A stretch of DNA of 64,000 bases from Bacteroides cellulosilyticus (GCF_020091405.1 NZ_CP081903.1:4526501-4590500); one strand, 5' to 3'; positions 25,209 to 34,853 are shown, numbered from the stretch's first letter. The notes: a model not told the origin generated them from the letters alone. Program-made: numbers and translations.

Positions 25209-25544
25209 TCATTTCTTTATCTGCCTGGCACGCGCCCAAGTACAACGTCTCGTCCGGGTCATTTGGATTTCACATTGCCAAAGAGTGCCCTTCTCCACTG
25301 TTTTGAAATTAACATTCCCGTATCTTGGTCCGTAAAAACCGGTATGTTTTTGAAAAGCGAATAAGGCAATCCTCCGTCTGTCTTCTGTTCGGAAGTTGCA
25401 TATTAGGGCAAACTGCCCTCTGTGATGCCACCATTCGGTACTCACAAGTTTTCCGATAAATGTTTCGGCTTTATTTGGGGCTATATAGTCCGCATAATAA
25501 AGCCCATCCGTACCTTTGTGATATTCTGATAAATCTGTTTCCAT
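25209..25544 (-). CDS. Small basic protein, unknown function
   Basis: The 111-residue protein is basic near its C-terminus (MTRTRRCTWARARQIKK) and has no membrane segment. No family was recognised. It sits 12 bases after traM and precedes the NPPF methyltransferase-like gene by 43 bases. Confidence 0.5.
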   Translation of the reverse strand: METDLSEYHKGTDGLYYADYIAPNKAETFIGKLVSTEWWHHRGQFALICNFRTEDRRRIALFAFQKHTGFYGPRYGNVNFKTVEKGTLWQCEIQMTRTRRCTWARARQIKK

Positions 25545-25556
25545 GTCATCATCGTT

Positions 25557-26702
25557 TTAATTCCTTTTTTCCTGTCCGTTCACTAAATACACGAAAGTTC
25601 CGTATTTCAACTTGACTTTGTTTTTCTTGATAGCTTTGCTAATGGCATTGCTTGTTTTCTGGTAGGCATTGTTCACCGCCTGCATCCCCCATTGTGCAAG
25701 GCTGTTTCCTGTTGTACTTCCCATACTCATGTTCATATTGCCCGACATTGCCCCGCTTGCTACATCCTTGCTCGTTTCCCGGAATTGGCTGTTGGGCACA
25801 TACAGCCCCTCCATGCCATCTGTATCATAGAGTGAGAGACTCACTTTCATCAATTCGTCATTCACGAGGATGCTGCTGATATTACCTTTCACGCGCCCGG
25901 ATGAGAATCCGCTTACCGTAGCGTACAGGTATGTTCCCCTTGCTATCACACACTCGCCAATCTCCACATCGTCAAGCAGGCGCAACCTCACGCGCGAGCC
26001 GTCCACCGCTTTGATGTTCTCGTCAATGATGGCTTGGATGAGTTTCGGTTCACGGACATTCTTCGACAGTGTGTTAAAGTAGTCCGAGGTTGTCTTCACC
26101 TTGCGTACCACCTCGCTGGGCGGTTCGTCCGCTGATGGCGTTTTCACAGCCCGGCTCTCTTCGTTGATGGTTCCGGAGGCTGCTGCTCCTTGTGGTGGAG
26201 CAATGTTGGCCGTGTCCGTTTCTGCCGGGGGTACAGTCGCGTTTTGCCCTCTCAGTCTCGCCTCTGCGAGTGCTTTCTCCAGTTCGGCAAGTGCTTCCTG
26301 TTCTCGTGTCTTGGCAGAGGCAATTTCCGCTGCCGCAGCTTTTTCCTGTTGTTCTTCCGTGAGCAGGTCGATGTCGTCCTGCGTGTATTTCGATTCATAC
26401 TCTTCCTTGTTTTTATCGGGTTCTTCCCGGTCTATGTTATCTACAGCGGAGTAGTCTTGTATCTTACCCCATGATTTCGCCATATTCTCGTATTTGCTGC
26501 CTATGCCATCGTCCTTGATCTGTGCCCCCGGCAATTCGGGGTTTAGGAACTCCGTCGTCTGCAACGCCTTGTCTTGTATTTCTATCGTTTCTGTCTGAAA
26601 CAGGTCGAAGATGAAATAAGACGTGCCGAGCAGGGGGAAATAAAGGATGGCGGGAAGCATATATTTCGGCTGGCGAAAATTGATTTTCTCCAATATCTTC
26701 AT
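25557..26702 (-). CDS. traM: Conjugative transposon protein TraM-like (VirB10-like)
   Basis: From the ATG at 26702 the protein has about 381 residues: a short cytoplasmic start (KINFRQPKYMLPAILYFPLL), one membrane segment, a Glu/Ala-rich coiled-coil middle, and a C-terminal domain (RVRLRLLDDVEIG, GTYLYATVSGF, GNISSILVND) with the VirB10-like fold proposed for TraM. The reading frame is open to 26747, but that would overlap the preceding gene (stop at 26713), so 26702 is preferred. TraM spans the envelope and links the inner-membrane and outer-membrane parts of the channel. Confidence 0.85.
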   Translation of the reverse strand: MKILEKINFRQPKYMLPAILYFPLLGTSYFIFDLFQTETIEIQDKALQTTEFLNPELPGAQIKDDGIGSKYENMAKSWGKIQDYSAVDNIDREEPDKNKEEYESKYTQDDIDLLTEEQQEKAAAAEIASAKTREQEALAELEKALAEARLRGQNATVPPAETDTANIAPPQGAAASGTINEESRAVKTPSADEPPSEVVRKVKTTSDYFNTLSKNVREPKLIQAIIDENIKAVDGSRVRLRLLDDVEIGECVIARGTYLYATVSGFSSGRVKGNISSILVNDELMKVSLSLYDTDGMEGLYVPNSQFRETSKDVASGAMSGNMNMSMGSTTGNSLAQWGMQAVNNAYQKTSNAISKAIKKNKVKLKYGTFVYLVNGQEKRN

Positions 26703-26712
26703 TATACATCTT

Positions 26713-27195
26713 TTAATTGAGTTGTACATATTTGCCTTCAATGGCACAATTTCTCAGTATCTCTGCGTTGTCTTCTCCGAAAGCTAATAGGATGCTACCG
26801 CGACTGGGAGAGTCACCTCGTGCTCCGCCTGGTCGGTAGAATCGGATGCGGTGGCGTAGGAATTTCATTCCCGTCGCTTTTGGAAAGATGACGTCCTGAA
26901 ACATTTTGGAATCGCAACGGTTGAATAATAATGCAATGCCGTTGCCATGTTCTGCCAATTTCCGGACGAATAGCTCGATAAGAGGACGCGAATAGGGAGG
27001 ATTGAGCCACACACGCCCTTCCCATATCTGGGACAACCCATCTATGTTCTGGTCATACATGACCTCGGCAGTCGGCCACAACGGATGGATGGGAGCGCAA
27101 GGGTCAAGGTCGAATTTGCCCAATGCGTCCAGTATCTCCTTTGGCGTGTACCATTCGTCTGACGAACGGACTGATTTTTCAAGCCGTGTATTCAT
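26713..27195 (-). CDS. Phage-type DNA N6-adenine methyltransferase (Dam-like)
   Basis: The 160-residue protein has the hallmarks of the phage-type Dam family: SSDEWYTPKEILDALGKFDL near the start, DPCAP, and VWLNPPYSRPL with the catalytic NPPY motif. Further conserved blocks follow (ALLFNRCDSKMFQDVIF). Such enzymes methylate adenines in viral or plasmid DNA, often to escape restriction. It is inserted between traL and traM in the tra operon. Confidence 0.85.
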   Translation of the reverse strand: MNTRLEKSVRSSDEWYTPKEILDALGKFDLDPCAPIHPLWPTAEVMYDQNIDGLSQIWEGRVWLNPPYSRPLIELFVRKLAEHGNGIALLFNRCDSKMFQDVIFPKATGMKFLRHRIRFYRPGGARGDSPSRGSILLAFGEDNAEILRNCAIEGKYVQLN

Positions 27196-27209
27196 AAGTA
27201 CTCTTTTTA

Positions 27210-27581
27210 CTATGGTTTGTCCCCTCTGTTTTTATGTTCCCTTATTTCGACTTCCTGCAACAGCTTGTGCCGTTCCCGAAGCACTGAATCCTGCTTTTCC
27301 GTCGCCGTGCGACTTACCGGACTGTGTCTGTACACAGTTACCAAGCGGTAGGCGTTCCATACGAAAGCTCCGATGACGAATGTAAAGACGATGACCAGAA
27401 ACAGCGTCCGGTGTGCGTTGGCAAAGCCCTGCACCTTGGCCGCCGCTTGGTCGATGCGTGTCGCCTTGGCGAATTTATGCCCGGCCTGCACCTCTCGCTC
27501 GTAGCGTTCCTTGTACTGCGGGTCATCTTTGTCCGGCATCTTCTCGCCGAACAACATCCGTTTGAATCCTTTGATATTCAT
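27210..27581 (-). CDS. traL: Conjugative transposon protein TraL-like
   Basis: The 123-residue protein has a basic N-terminus, one membrane segment (about 59-79: LFLVIVFTFVIGAFVW) and a helical C-terminal tail. Size, topology and position between traK and traM match TraL of CTnDOT-like elements. No catalytic motif is expected. The exact family was assigned by position. Confidence 0.6.
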   Translation of the reverse strand: MNIKGFKRMLFGEKMPDKDDPQYKERYEREVQAGHKFAKATRIDQAAAKVQGFANAHRTLFLVIVFTFVIGAFVWNAYRLVTVYRHSPVSRTATEKQDSVLRERHKLLQEVEIREHKNRGDKP

Positions 27582-27593
27582 ATCTTTGGTGAT

Positions 27594-28208
27594 TTAATAG
27601 TTACTCTTTGTTTTTTGCTCGATATCTTTGTTCAGCAATGTGCGCCAGTTTACTATGAGCAGTCCATGCGGATTATTGTCCGTTCTCGGCACACGTTTAA
27701 GTTGCCCTGCCGTAACCAGTTCGCGCATCAGGATATTACTCCGGCGCTCGATTCGCTGCCGACCATAGTAGGTGAACTCCATATTCTTTTTGTCAAAGGA
27801 GATACTGTCACAGAATATCGAGAACACCGCGCTCGTACCCAATATATTGGAGTAAAATCCCTTTTCCTTGAGGGTATTGTACTGTGCCAGTCCCGTCTCA
27901 TCGACCAGGTACATCGCTTTTTCCATCGTATAGCGGATGTATTTGTCGTCCGGTGCGAGAGTAAAAAAGTAATGGTGGAACATTTCTACGTGGCTCTTGG
28001 CCTCCACGTCCAGTGTTTCGTCCATCGTCGTGCGGGTTACGAGTATAGGTACATTTCCGTCCAGCACATACACCTTTTTCTGCGCGTCCGTCACCATTGT
28101 CCGGGCAGTCCAGATACTTGATACGCTGATGATGATACACCCTGCAAGAAAAGCAGTGCAGATGATGCCCACCAGTCGGATTTTATTCTCCAAATGTTTG
28201 ATGACCAT
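27594..28208 (-). CDS. traK: Conjugative transposon protein TraK-like (VirB8-like)
   Basis: The 204-residue protein has an N-terminal membrane segment (about 12-32) and a periplasmic domain with FHHYFFTLAPDDKYIRYTME and MEFTYYGRQRIERRSNIL, which resembles TraK proteins of Bacteroides conjugative transposons. TraK is the VirB8-type assembly factor. It lies 7 bases after an unknown small gene and 12 bases before traL. Confidence 0.8.
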   Translation of the reverse strand: MVIKHLENKIRLVGIICTAFLAGCIIISVSSIWTARTMVTDAQKKVYVLDGNVPILVTRTTMDETLDVEAKSHVEMFHHYFFTLAPDDKYIRYTMEKAMYLVDETGLAQYNTLKEKGFYSNILGTSAVFSIFCDSISFDKKNMEFTYYGRQRIERRSNILMRELVTAGQLKRVPRTDNNPHGLLIVNWRTLLNKDIEQKTKSNY

Positions 28209-28214
28209 ATACCT

Positions 28215-28634
28215 TTATTTTTTCTTGTTAGACAATCGTGTGTATTCGTCATGTAACATTGTCATGACTGTATCATGCAACTCCGTCAGAAATTTTTCGA
28301 ACTTCCCGTCAAAAAGCTGTGTGTAATCTTCCCGCATGATTACATGCACGAATATCCACCAGACACGGCGGTTTCGATTCTTGGCATTTTTCTGCAATTT
28401 GACCAGTTGCAGACGATAGGTAAGGTAAGTCATCATAGGGACAATATATCGGTTGTCCCATGTAATGGCTTCGTCCAGTTCTTCATATTCCGGATCAATT
28501 CGGTGGTTAGGTGCATAAACGAGTTCTTCGCTTATGCGTTCATTTGCATAGTGCACGAAACGCTCGTTCCTGCACCATTTCTCAATTTTCTGTTGTACAT
28601 TCATCTTTTGGATATTTAATATTAGGTTTATCAT
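28215..28634 (-). CDS. Small tra-operon protein, unknown function
   Basis: The 139-residue protein is helical, charged and probably cytoplasmic or membrane-associated (WIFVHVIM is short). No family was recognised. The start at 28634 overlaps the traJ stop (TAATG); an in-frame ATG at 28604 (MNVQQKIEKW) is an alternative. It lies between traJ and traK, a position with no fixed gene in the CTnDOT order. Confidence 0.55.
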   Translation of the reverse strand: MINLILNIQKMNVQQKIEKWCRNERFVHYANERISEELVYAPNHRIDPEYEELDEAITWDNRYIVPMMTYLTYRLQLVKLQKNAKNRNRRVWWIFVHVIMREDYTQLFDGKFEKFLTELHDTVMTMLHDEYTRLSNKKK

Positions 28635-29767
28635 TATCTCATCATCGAGCCGATACCGCCCGTAGCCGTCATTTTGGCCTGCTGCGCCACACCTTCTCCA
28701 AAGTTCCGTGTAGAGAAGGCCGTGTCGCCTTCAGGTATCATCCATGCTGCCAAGTCCGGCACGAGGTTTAGGCATTTCAGTGCCACGATACTTGCCGCCA
28801 TCAAGTAGCCGGCGGAGAAGAAGCTGTTTTGCAAGTAGGCCGCCATTGTCTGTTCGCTTGCTGTGATTGCCGTCAGGTTTTCTACCTGTATGCACAGTAC
28901 AATGTCGAATAACAGTAGCACATAGAAGCCGACGAAGTAGAGCATTGCACCATAGAAATGTACTGTCAGATACCTTATAAGCCACTTCGCCCATGCACCT
29001 TCCCATTTGGGCAACAGCGAGAACGCCCATTGTATAGGTCCGAATATTGTTAACATGCCCAGTAGGATTTGCTGGCAATAGATGGTTGCCCACCATCCGA
29101 TACGATACACAATCAGAGCGATAAGCATGATGATTTTGTCGATACCTACGATGACTCCTGCCGTCAGTGAGGTAAACCACAGTTCGGCTGCGTCTTTCTC
29201 CATCTTCGTCACTTCGTCCACTCCGGTTTGTTCCATGGTCGCTTCTACCAGGTTCGGGTCGGAGGTACCCGTGTGAGCGACATCTGCCTGTGCTTGCAAG
29301 CTTTGGTACATCGTGTCACGTACATGGATAAGTTGCTGCACTTCCTCGAATTTGTCCGCTATTTGGGTGGCTTCTGCCTCGTACAGGTCATGCGTGTACG
29401 AGCCGATGCAGTTCGGGATGTAAGACAGGAAGTCAAGGAAACACCAACTGCTCCCACTGCCAGCCATACCCGTGTCTGCTGGCGGATACCACCAACAGAG
29501 GATGATTGAAACAGCCAAAGGACGGAACAGCTTCAGCACATCCAGTGGCTCATGTTTCACCATCATCTTGTACGCCATTCCCGCTGCCATCACAATAGCG
29601 AACAGGGCAGCCAGTGCCATGCACATTTGTAGTATCCACCAGAACGGTCCCTGCGAGCCGGTAAAAGTCGCATCAGTCAGGAACTCGTTCGTTTGAAAAA
29701 TCACATCGTCAATTTCTTCTTCAAGGATATTAATACCGAAATCCGAGAGTATATTTCCGTCTGCCAT
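28634..29767 (-). CDS. traJ: Conjugative transposon protein TraJ-like (VirB6-like)
   Basis: The 377-residue polytopic membrane protein has about six hydrophobic segments, including GPFWWILQMCMALAALFAIV near residue 40 and FGPIQWAFSLLPKWEGAWAK in the middle, which is characteristic of TraJ proteins of Bacteroides conjugative transposons. TraJ is the VirB6-like inner-membrane channel component. It is spaced 14 bases from the DUF5045-like gene upstream. Confidence 0.85.
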   Translation of the reverse strand: MADGNILSDFGINILEEEIDDVIFQTNEFLTDATFTGSQGPFWWILQMCMALAALFAIVMAAGMAYKMMVKHEPLDVLKLFRPLAVSIILCWWYPPADTGMAGSGSSWCFLDFLSYIPNCIGSYTHDLYEAEATQIADKFEEVQQLIHVRDTMYQSLQAQADVAHTGTSDPNLVEATMEQTGVDEVTKMEKDAAELWFTSLTAGVIVGIDKIIMLIALIVYRIGWWATIYCQQILLGMLTIFGPIQWAFSLLPKWEGAWAKWLIRYLTVHFYGAMLYFVGFYVLLLFDIVLCIQVENLTAITASEQTMAAYLQNSFFSAGYLMAASIVALKCLNLVPDLAAWMIPEGDTAFSTRNFGEGVAQQAKMTATGGIGSMMR

Positions 29768-29781
29768 ACGTTTTTGTTTTT

Positions 29782-30552
29782 TCAGTTCCCTTTGTTTACT
29801 GTTTCATCTCCGTCGCCGTTGCCACCCGTGTTATTGCCTGATTGCGGGCCGCGCACGGCAAAGCGCGATTCGTGCCATCGGTTCACCGCATCGCGGACAA
29901 TACTCTCCTTATCCAGAGTACGGTCAGTGGTAGCATTCAGTAGCGTACTTGTTATCGTAGTATTCTGCCGTTTGGCAAGGTAGCCGACAAGGATTTCGTT
30001 CTGTCGAGTTATATCCTCGTAGATGCGCAGATACTCTTTCTTCCGCTGTGCGTTGGGCATATAGGCATCTTTCGTTGCATCAATGGCGCACTGGTAGATA
30101 TGGTAATATTCCGTCCATCTGTCTTTATCCTCCGGTGTCCCCCCGACAGGCAAGATGCGGTCTATGTTTCGTTTGAACCGTACCATCTGTCCGTTGACCT
30201 TATCGCCTTCAGCGACCCATGCGATGTCCGCTTGACGGTCAGCCACGTTCAAGGCTTCTATCTTTGCCCGGCTCACCAATGCCGAGTCGATGGCTTCAGC
30301 TTCGTCCGTTTGGTTGTATAGGTTGACGCCCGCCAGTGTGCGGAATGACAGTTTGTTCTTGACTGCTGCCGACTTCTTATACTTGTTGTGCAGTATGGAA
30401 TAGTAGAGGTCGGGCGAGAGTGCTCCCGTACCGGTTTCCATTACTGTTACTTGGTTTTGTTTCGGCGAATCGTGGTTATAGGTCACGGATTGTGCCTTTG
30501 CCGCCGTGGTTGCAATTATTGTAACCGTCACGAGTAAGAGTATTCTGTCCAT
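29782..30552 (-). CDS. Exported tra-operon protein, DUF5045-like
   Basis: The 256-residue protein has a signal peptide (ending AAKAQSVTYNHDSPKQNQ) and a helical periplasmic domain with SPDLYYSILHNKYKKS, typical of proteins annotated DUF5045 next to traJ. The C-terminus is Gly/Asn-rich. A role as a VirB5-like periplasmic or pilus-tip component is possible but unproven. Confidence 0.6.
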   Translation of the reverse strand: MDRILLLVTVTIIATTAAKAQSVTYNHDSPKQNQVTVMETGTGALSPDLYYSILHNKYKKSAAVKNKLSFRTLAGVNLYNQTDEAEAIDSALVSRAKIEALNVADRQADIAWVAEGDKVNGQMVRFKRNIDRILPVGGTPEDKDRWTEYYHIYQCAIDATKDAYMPNAQRKKEYLRIYEDITRQNEILVGYLAKRQNTTITSTLLNATTDRTLDKESIVRDAVNRWHESRFAVRGPQSGNNTGGNGDGDETVNKGN

Positions 30553-30620
30553 ATTTACTTTCGGTTATTTGTTATTAATCTTTTAATACTCAATGTGTTT
30601 CAATCAGTTAATCACCAGGA

Positions 30621-31391
30621 TTATTCCACATTTCTTTTTATATTATATTCATTTCTAATCCTTTCCTCTCCCCGCAAGAAGTGCATATCATCCTTTTCAA
30701 TACAAATACATTTTCTATTCGTATGAATACAGGCGATTGCAGTGCTCATGCTTCCAGAGGCAAAATCAAGGACTGTGTCACCCTCTTTCGTGTATGTTTT
30801 TATCAGATATTTCAACAATGCGACTGGTTTTTGATTAACATGAATCGTTTTGCCCTCTGATTCCGCAGTTTTAAAATATTTCACACTTCGTGGGTATCTC
30901 GTTCCTTTGTTTTCATTTCTGAATGTAGGATTTGGTACCTTGTTTACTCCTGTCCAGTTACTTCCTCTCTTTGTACGATTCTCATAAGGCTCACCTTCCT
31001 CCATGATTGGATAATAAGGAGTTCTGCCGTTACAAAAGATACTGATTAGCTCATGCGCTTTTAGAGGTTGCTTTTTAGCAAGAAGGAAATTGCTTGCTTT
31101 TGACTTTTCCCATACCCAGTCATATTTAAATTCGGCTAAATTGCCACAGCGTAAAAGGCTGCTGAACGGTTCGCTGCCAAATAAAGCCGTAGGCGCATTA
31201 TCCTTTCTCACTCTTCTAATCTCCTCCCACATTTTCGAGAATGGTATTATCTTATCCCATTGCGAGGCTGTAATTCCAAAAGGTGGGTCGCATAGAACTA
31301 AATCAATACTTGATTCTGGGAGAAGAGGCATTACTTCAAGGCAATCGGCTTTATATAGCGTAATGTCTTTTTCAAAAACGATCTTTTTCAT
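30621..31391 (-). CDS. Site-specific DNA methyltransferase (beta-type order, DPPF)
   Basis: The 256-residue protein shows the catalytic motif IV first (LVLCDPPFGITASQWD) and the cofactor-binding motif later (GDTVLDFASGSMSTAIACIH), the order of beta-class N6-adenine/N4-cytosine methyltransferases. HVNQKPVALLKYLI between them matches the conserved H-P-t-x-K-P/NQKP block. There is no adjacent restriction enzyme, so it is an orphan modification enzyme. Codon use appears somewhat more AT-rich than the tra genes on both sides, suggesting later insertion. Confidence 0.88.
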   Translation of the reverse strand: MKKIVFEKDITLYKADCLEVMPLLPESSIDLVLCDPPFGITASQWDKIIPFSKMWEEIRRVRKDNAPTALFGSEPFSSLLRCGNLAEFKYDWVWEKSKASNFLLAKKQPLKAHELISIFCNGRTPYYPIMEEGEPYENRTKRGSNWTGVNKVPNPTFRNENKGTRYPRSVKYFKTAESEGKTIHVNQKPVALLKYLIKTYTKEGDTVLDFASGSMSTAIACIHTNRKCICIEKDDMHFLRGEERIRNEYNIKRNVE

Positions 31392-31595
31392 TACATCTTT
31401 TATTAATGTCCATTTGCCTCTTGGTTATAGGCCAGATAGACTTGTTTGTACTTAAAGTTTCTTTCTCTGTTTGTACTTCTCCGAACATTCAGGACGAAAC
31501 GCTTTTCCTGCGTTTTAAGATATTCCTTATCAATTTTGGTACATAGAAGTCATAATCTAACTTGTGGCATTATTTACCTCCTTCCTCTTTTACCG

Positions 31596-32321
31596 TCAAT
31601 AATCCAGTCGCCCCGCATTGCGCCATCGTCCGAAAGCACCGTCAATAATTTCCCGTTTGGTACGTTCCCGGTAAATCTTCGATTTCCAGTAGCCGATACG
31701 TACCTGTATGTATCTCCATGTCTCGATGTATGCCCGGTTCAAGTGTTGCTCAATGCTGTCCAGCGACTTGTTCACGGACTCCAGTACCATAAGCAGGTCG
31801 CTGGTCGAGCAGGCCGCTGCGCCCGTGGCATACAGTACGAGGTCGCTCACCGACTTATAGAGGTGTTCGCCCTCGTTGGCGATGTCCCGTATTGCTTTTT
31901 CATTGATAGTCAGTATCAGTGCGTCTGACGGCTCGATGTTCCCATGTTTCAGGATTTTCTCATGGAAAGCCTCCAGCATGGTCTTATAGTCACCGATACG
32001 GTCACTTACCGAGCTGTAGGTATCCTTCACGTTCAGCACCGTCCGCAGGGATTGGTACATCACGTCGATGACATCAAAGGCACGGGTATAGCGGTCAAGG
32101 TCGATATTTACTTCCTTGTATTTGCCCGTCTCCTCACGGCTGTACTCATGCAGCAGTTGGTTGCTGTATTCCAGCGTGCTTCGGGCCAGCAACAGGCTGC
32201 GTTGTTTTTTGTGGTCATTTATGTACGCTTCCACCGACACGATATCGAATGTCCATTGGCCCTTGGCGACATCGGGTAGTAGCGCAAGCAACGTAATGGC
32301 TATCAGTATAGTGCGTTTCAT
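31596..32321 (-). CDS. Exported tra-operon protein (TraI/VirB5-like position)
   Basis: The 241-residue protein has a signal peptide (about 1-21, LLPDVAKGQ) and a mature part beginning QWTFDIVSVEAYINDHKKQR, then a helical domain. The Q-W start and the position upstream of traJ resemble TraI/DUF4141 proteins, which are candidate VirB5-type periplasmic components. The match is weak and mainly positional. It overlaps the large 843-residue gene by 4 bases. Confidence 0.5.
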   Translation of the reverse strand: MKRTILIAITLLALLPDVAKGQWTFDIVSVEAYINDHKKQRSLLLARSTLEYSNQLLHEYSREETGKYKEVNIDLDRYTRAFDVIDVMYQSLRTVLNVKDTYSSVSDRIGDYKTMLEAFHEKILKHGNIEPSDALILTINEKAIRDIANEGEHLYKSVSDLVLYATGAAACSTSDLLMVLESVNKSLDSIEQHLNRAYIETWRYIQVRIGYWKSKIYRERTKREIIDGAFGRWRNAGRLDY

Positions 32322-34849
32322 GGCCGTACCTCCTTTCTGCCACTTCGGGATGTCCGTGCGTTTTCTACCCAGCGGTCATGGCACTCTTCCACGAGTGTCA
32401 GCCTACGACCCTCGTCCGTATCGAGTCCCGGTAGCACATCCTTCAGTACGTCGATGATGTTCCGCTTGTAGTGCATCATCTTCTCCAAGGATACGAGGTC
32501 GGCGTATATTTTCGTGATACGTGAATCCACTTCTCGTGCGATTTCGAGGCGGTCACTTGACCAAAGCAGGTGGTACACGTCGCTGTTCGGTACTTCTTCC
32601 ATAGGTTCTGTACGGGCATACTCGGTAGTGATTTTACAGTTGGGATATTCCCGTGCGATTTCCGATATGCGATTATTCACGATTTTAGTCTTTTCCTCGT
32701 TCGGCAGGTTCGGATCGAGTGTCAGTACATCGGCAACGTGCGTGTCTGTGTATGCCGAAGTCAATTCCCAACTGATTTGGATAATGGCACGGTGAATCTT
32801 GATACCCAGAAAGTATTTCGGCTTCCGTGCGATAGAAATAGTCGCACGGAACGTAATGATACCATTGATGTTCGGCATCGTCGCCTTACGGACGAACGTA
32901 TAGCCGCTCCATGTACCTCCGTCCTGCCAAGTGAGGCTATAGGCTGTCTTGCAATCCTGCATGATAGCCGGTAGGCGGTAGTAATCATCTGTCGGCACAT
33001 CGTTCTCTGCTTCCGCTTCCTGCTTCGCATCTGCGTACTCCTTCTGTTTTTGTTGCCACTCGGCAAGTTCGCTTTTCAGTTCCTCGATACGTGTCCGGTT
33101 GGAGTTATATTGTTGCCGATAAGCTGCTGCGTCTTCCACGCTCGCCTCGGCAATTTTTTTCAGAAGGTCGGCGTTTTCCTTTTCCAAGGCACTAATCTGA
33201 GATTGAAGAACGGCGACTTGATTGTCCGCTTCCCGTATCAGTGCGTCCAGTTCTGAAAGATCCAGTTCGTTCTCCGTTACCGAGGCCTGCATGACGCACT
33301 CTTTGGAATGGGCGTCCAGTGAGCCGCCACACTTGCGACACTTGTATTGTGTCGAGCCTTGTCCCAGCGTCGCCCCGTCTGAACAGGTTACACTGATGGT
33401 CACGCTTTCGCATCCCTGCAATTTTGCAGCGTCCGTCGCCTGATAATAGTTCCGTGCATCGGATGCTATGTAATAGACATAGCCTTCCTCGTTGTCATTG
33501 AACTCCGAGAGGCGGGCATTGAGTTGCGCTTTGAACGTATTCAAATCCATCGAATAGGAGTCGAAGACATCCTCATAGACCACCTCCGTCCGATTCCAAC
33601 TCTGTGTCACGTGTATCTCGTAGGCGTATGCCTTCTTTGTCTGTTTGTTACCCTTACTGATGATATAGGCCTGTTGTCGGGTATTGATAGTATAGGTGTA
33701 GCCATCGTTGCTATTGTTGAGCTGTTGTACTCGACTTCTTGACCATCCGGCATACCGTTCTGAATTGGCGAGGGCCTGCTCCCGTTGCGAAGCGTTCGGA
33801 TAAAATCCCGGATCACTCGTGTTAAAGCGTGTCCATGCACCCCCGTTCAATATGCTGTTGTCGTCTGTCGGTGGGTAGTAGTCGCATAGAGAAATGCTTC
33901 CTTGATCACGCCGTGCGATATACCACCGTTGCGTGTAATAGTTCCCGACAGCATTGTCCATATAGTCGGTCATCCACGATGTGAGGTCGTAATTGCTGAA
34001 ATTGAACAATGCGGCCACGCTATCCTGACCGCCCACCATGTCGATTAGCAGACTGCCGATGTCATGTTCCGCCTGCTCGAAGAGAGTACTGTAGTGTTCA
34101 TACAGGTTGCCGATTTCATTGACTTTGCCACCCAACAGGTCATGGAACGCACTACTTTGCAGTAGAGCGTCACCGAGGTTCTCCATACCTGATGTTGCCA
34201 GCCCTACGCCCATGTTATAAAGGTTGTCAATGTCGCCCTTTAAGTTCTCAATCGTGAAATTGCCCGGCACTTTGGTAAAGTTGTCCAACATCCGTTGCCA
34301 ATCGGTACCGCCCAGTTCTGCGAGGTTCAGCAAGGTGGCAATGTCGCGGTCAATTTCCAGAAAAGCGATGTCCGAGAACGACAGCGTGCTGTTTGTCACC
34401 ACACTTTCGAACTGCATACACAGGCTCTTCGTATCGTCGCACACTTTCATCAGGTAGCTGCCCCAGTGGATTGCTGTTTGTGGTGAGCGCAGCATCAGCT
34501 TCGCCACCACCCATATTTTCGGCATGATTTTTTCTGCCACCATGTGGTAAATTCGACGATAGTAGTAATTTTCCGTGCTGCTGCACCAGATGCCAAGGTC
34601 GGACAGAGCCTTGTGTTCCAAAAATTTGGAAGAAAATATCCCTGCTGCCGCCACTTCTGCCGCCGTATAGTGTTTCAGAATATCATCCACCTGCTCGCGG
34701 TAGTAGCTTTCGGCTACTGCCTCCGTGCCGAATGCTGCGGCCATGGCCGCCACGGTACGAGCGTCATAGTTCACGCTGTAATATTGTGCGTGAACATGCT
34801 GTGTCAGGGCAGGCAATAGGATAACCCAAAAGATAAACAGCCGTTTCAT
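32318..34849 (-). CDS. Large exported tra-operon protein, unknown function
   Basis: The 843-residue protein has a signal peptide (ALTQHVHAQ) and no further clear membrane segment. It has a helical N-terminal half, a beta-rich middle, a zinc-ribbon-like motif CRKCGGSLDAHSKEC (about 500-515), a long coiled coil (about 525-610: LIREADNQVAVLQSQISALE and following heptads) and another domain to the end. No known conjugation protein of this size and design was recognised. It overlaps the next gene by 4 bases and lies where traH/traI would be expected, so it could be an extended pilus or adhesion component; this is inference. Confidence 0.55.
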   Translation of the reverse strand: MKRLFIFWVILLPALTQHVHAQYYSVNYDARTVAAMAAAFGTEAVAESYYREQVDDILKHYTAAEVAAAGIFSSKFLEHKALSDLGIWCSSTENYYYRRIYHMVAEKIMPKIWVVAKLMLRSPQTAIHWGSYLMKVCDDTKSLCMQFESVVTNSTLSFSDIAFLEIDRDIATLLNLAELGGTDWQRMLDNFTKVPGNFTIENLKGDIDNLYNMGVGLATSGMENLGDALLQSSAFHDLLGGKVNEIGNLYEHYSTLFEQAEHDIGSLLIDMVGGQDSVAALFNFSNYDLTSWMTDYMDNAVGNYYTQRWYIARRDQGSISLCDYYPPTDDNSILNGGAWTRFNTSDPGFYPNASQREQALANSERYAGWSRSRVQQLNNSNDGYTYTINTRQQAYIISKGNKQTKKAYAYEIHVTQSWNRTEVVYEDVFDSYSMDLNTFKAQLNARLSEFNDNEEGYVYYIASDARNYYQATDAAKLQGCESVTISVTCSDGATLGQGSTQYKCRKCGGSLDAHSKECVMQASVTENELDLSELDALIREADNQVAVLQSQISALEKENADLLKKIAEASVEDAAAYRQQYNSNRTRIEELKSELAEWQQKQKEYADAKQEAEAENDVPTDDYYRLPAIMQDCKTAYSLTWQDGGTWSGYTFVRKATMPNINGIITFRATISIARKPKYFLGIKIHRAIIQISWELTSAYTDTHVADVLTLDPNLPNEEKTKIVNNRISEIAREYPNCKITTEYARTEPMEEVPNSDVYHLLWSSDRLEIAREVDSRITKIYADLVSLEKMMHYKRNIIDVLKDVLPGLDTDEGRRLTLVEECHDRWVENARTSRSGRKEVRP

Positions 34850-34853
34850 CGTT

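Noticed and set aside
27324..28121. Rightward 265-residue frame opposite traK and traL
   Set aside because: It is antisense to two well supported tra genes and has no family features.
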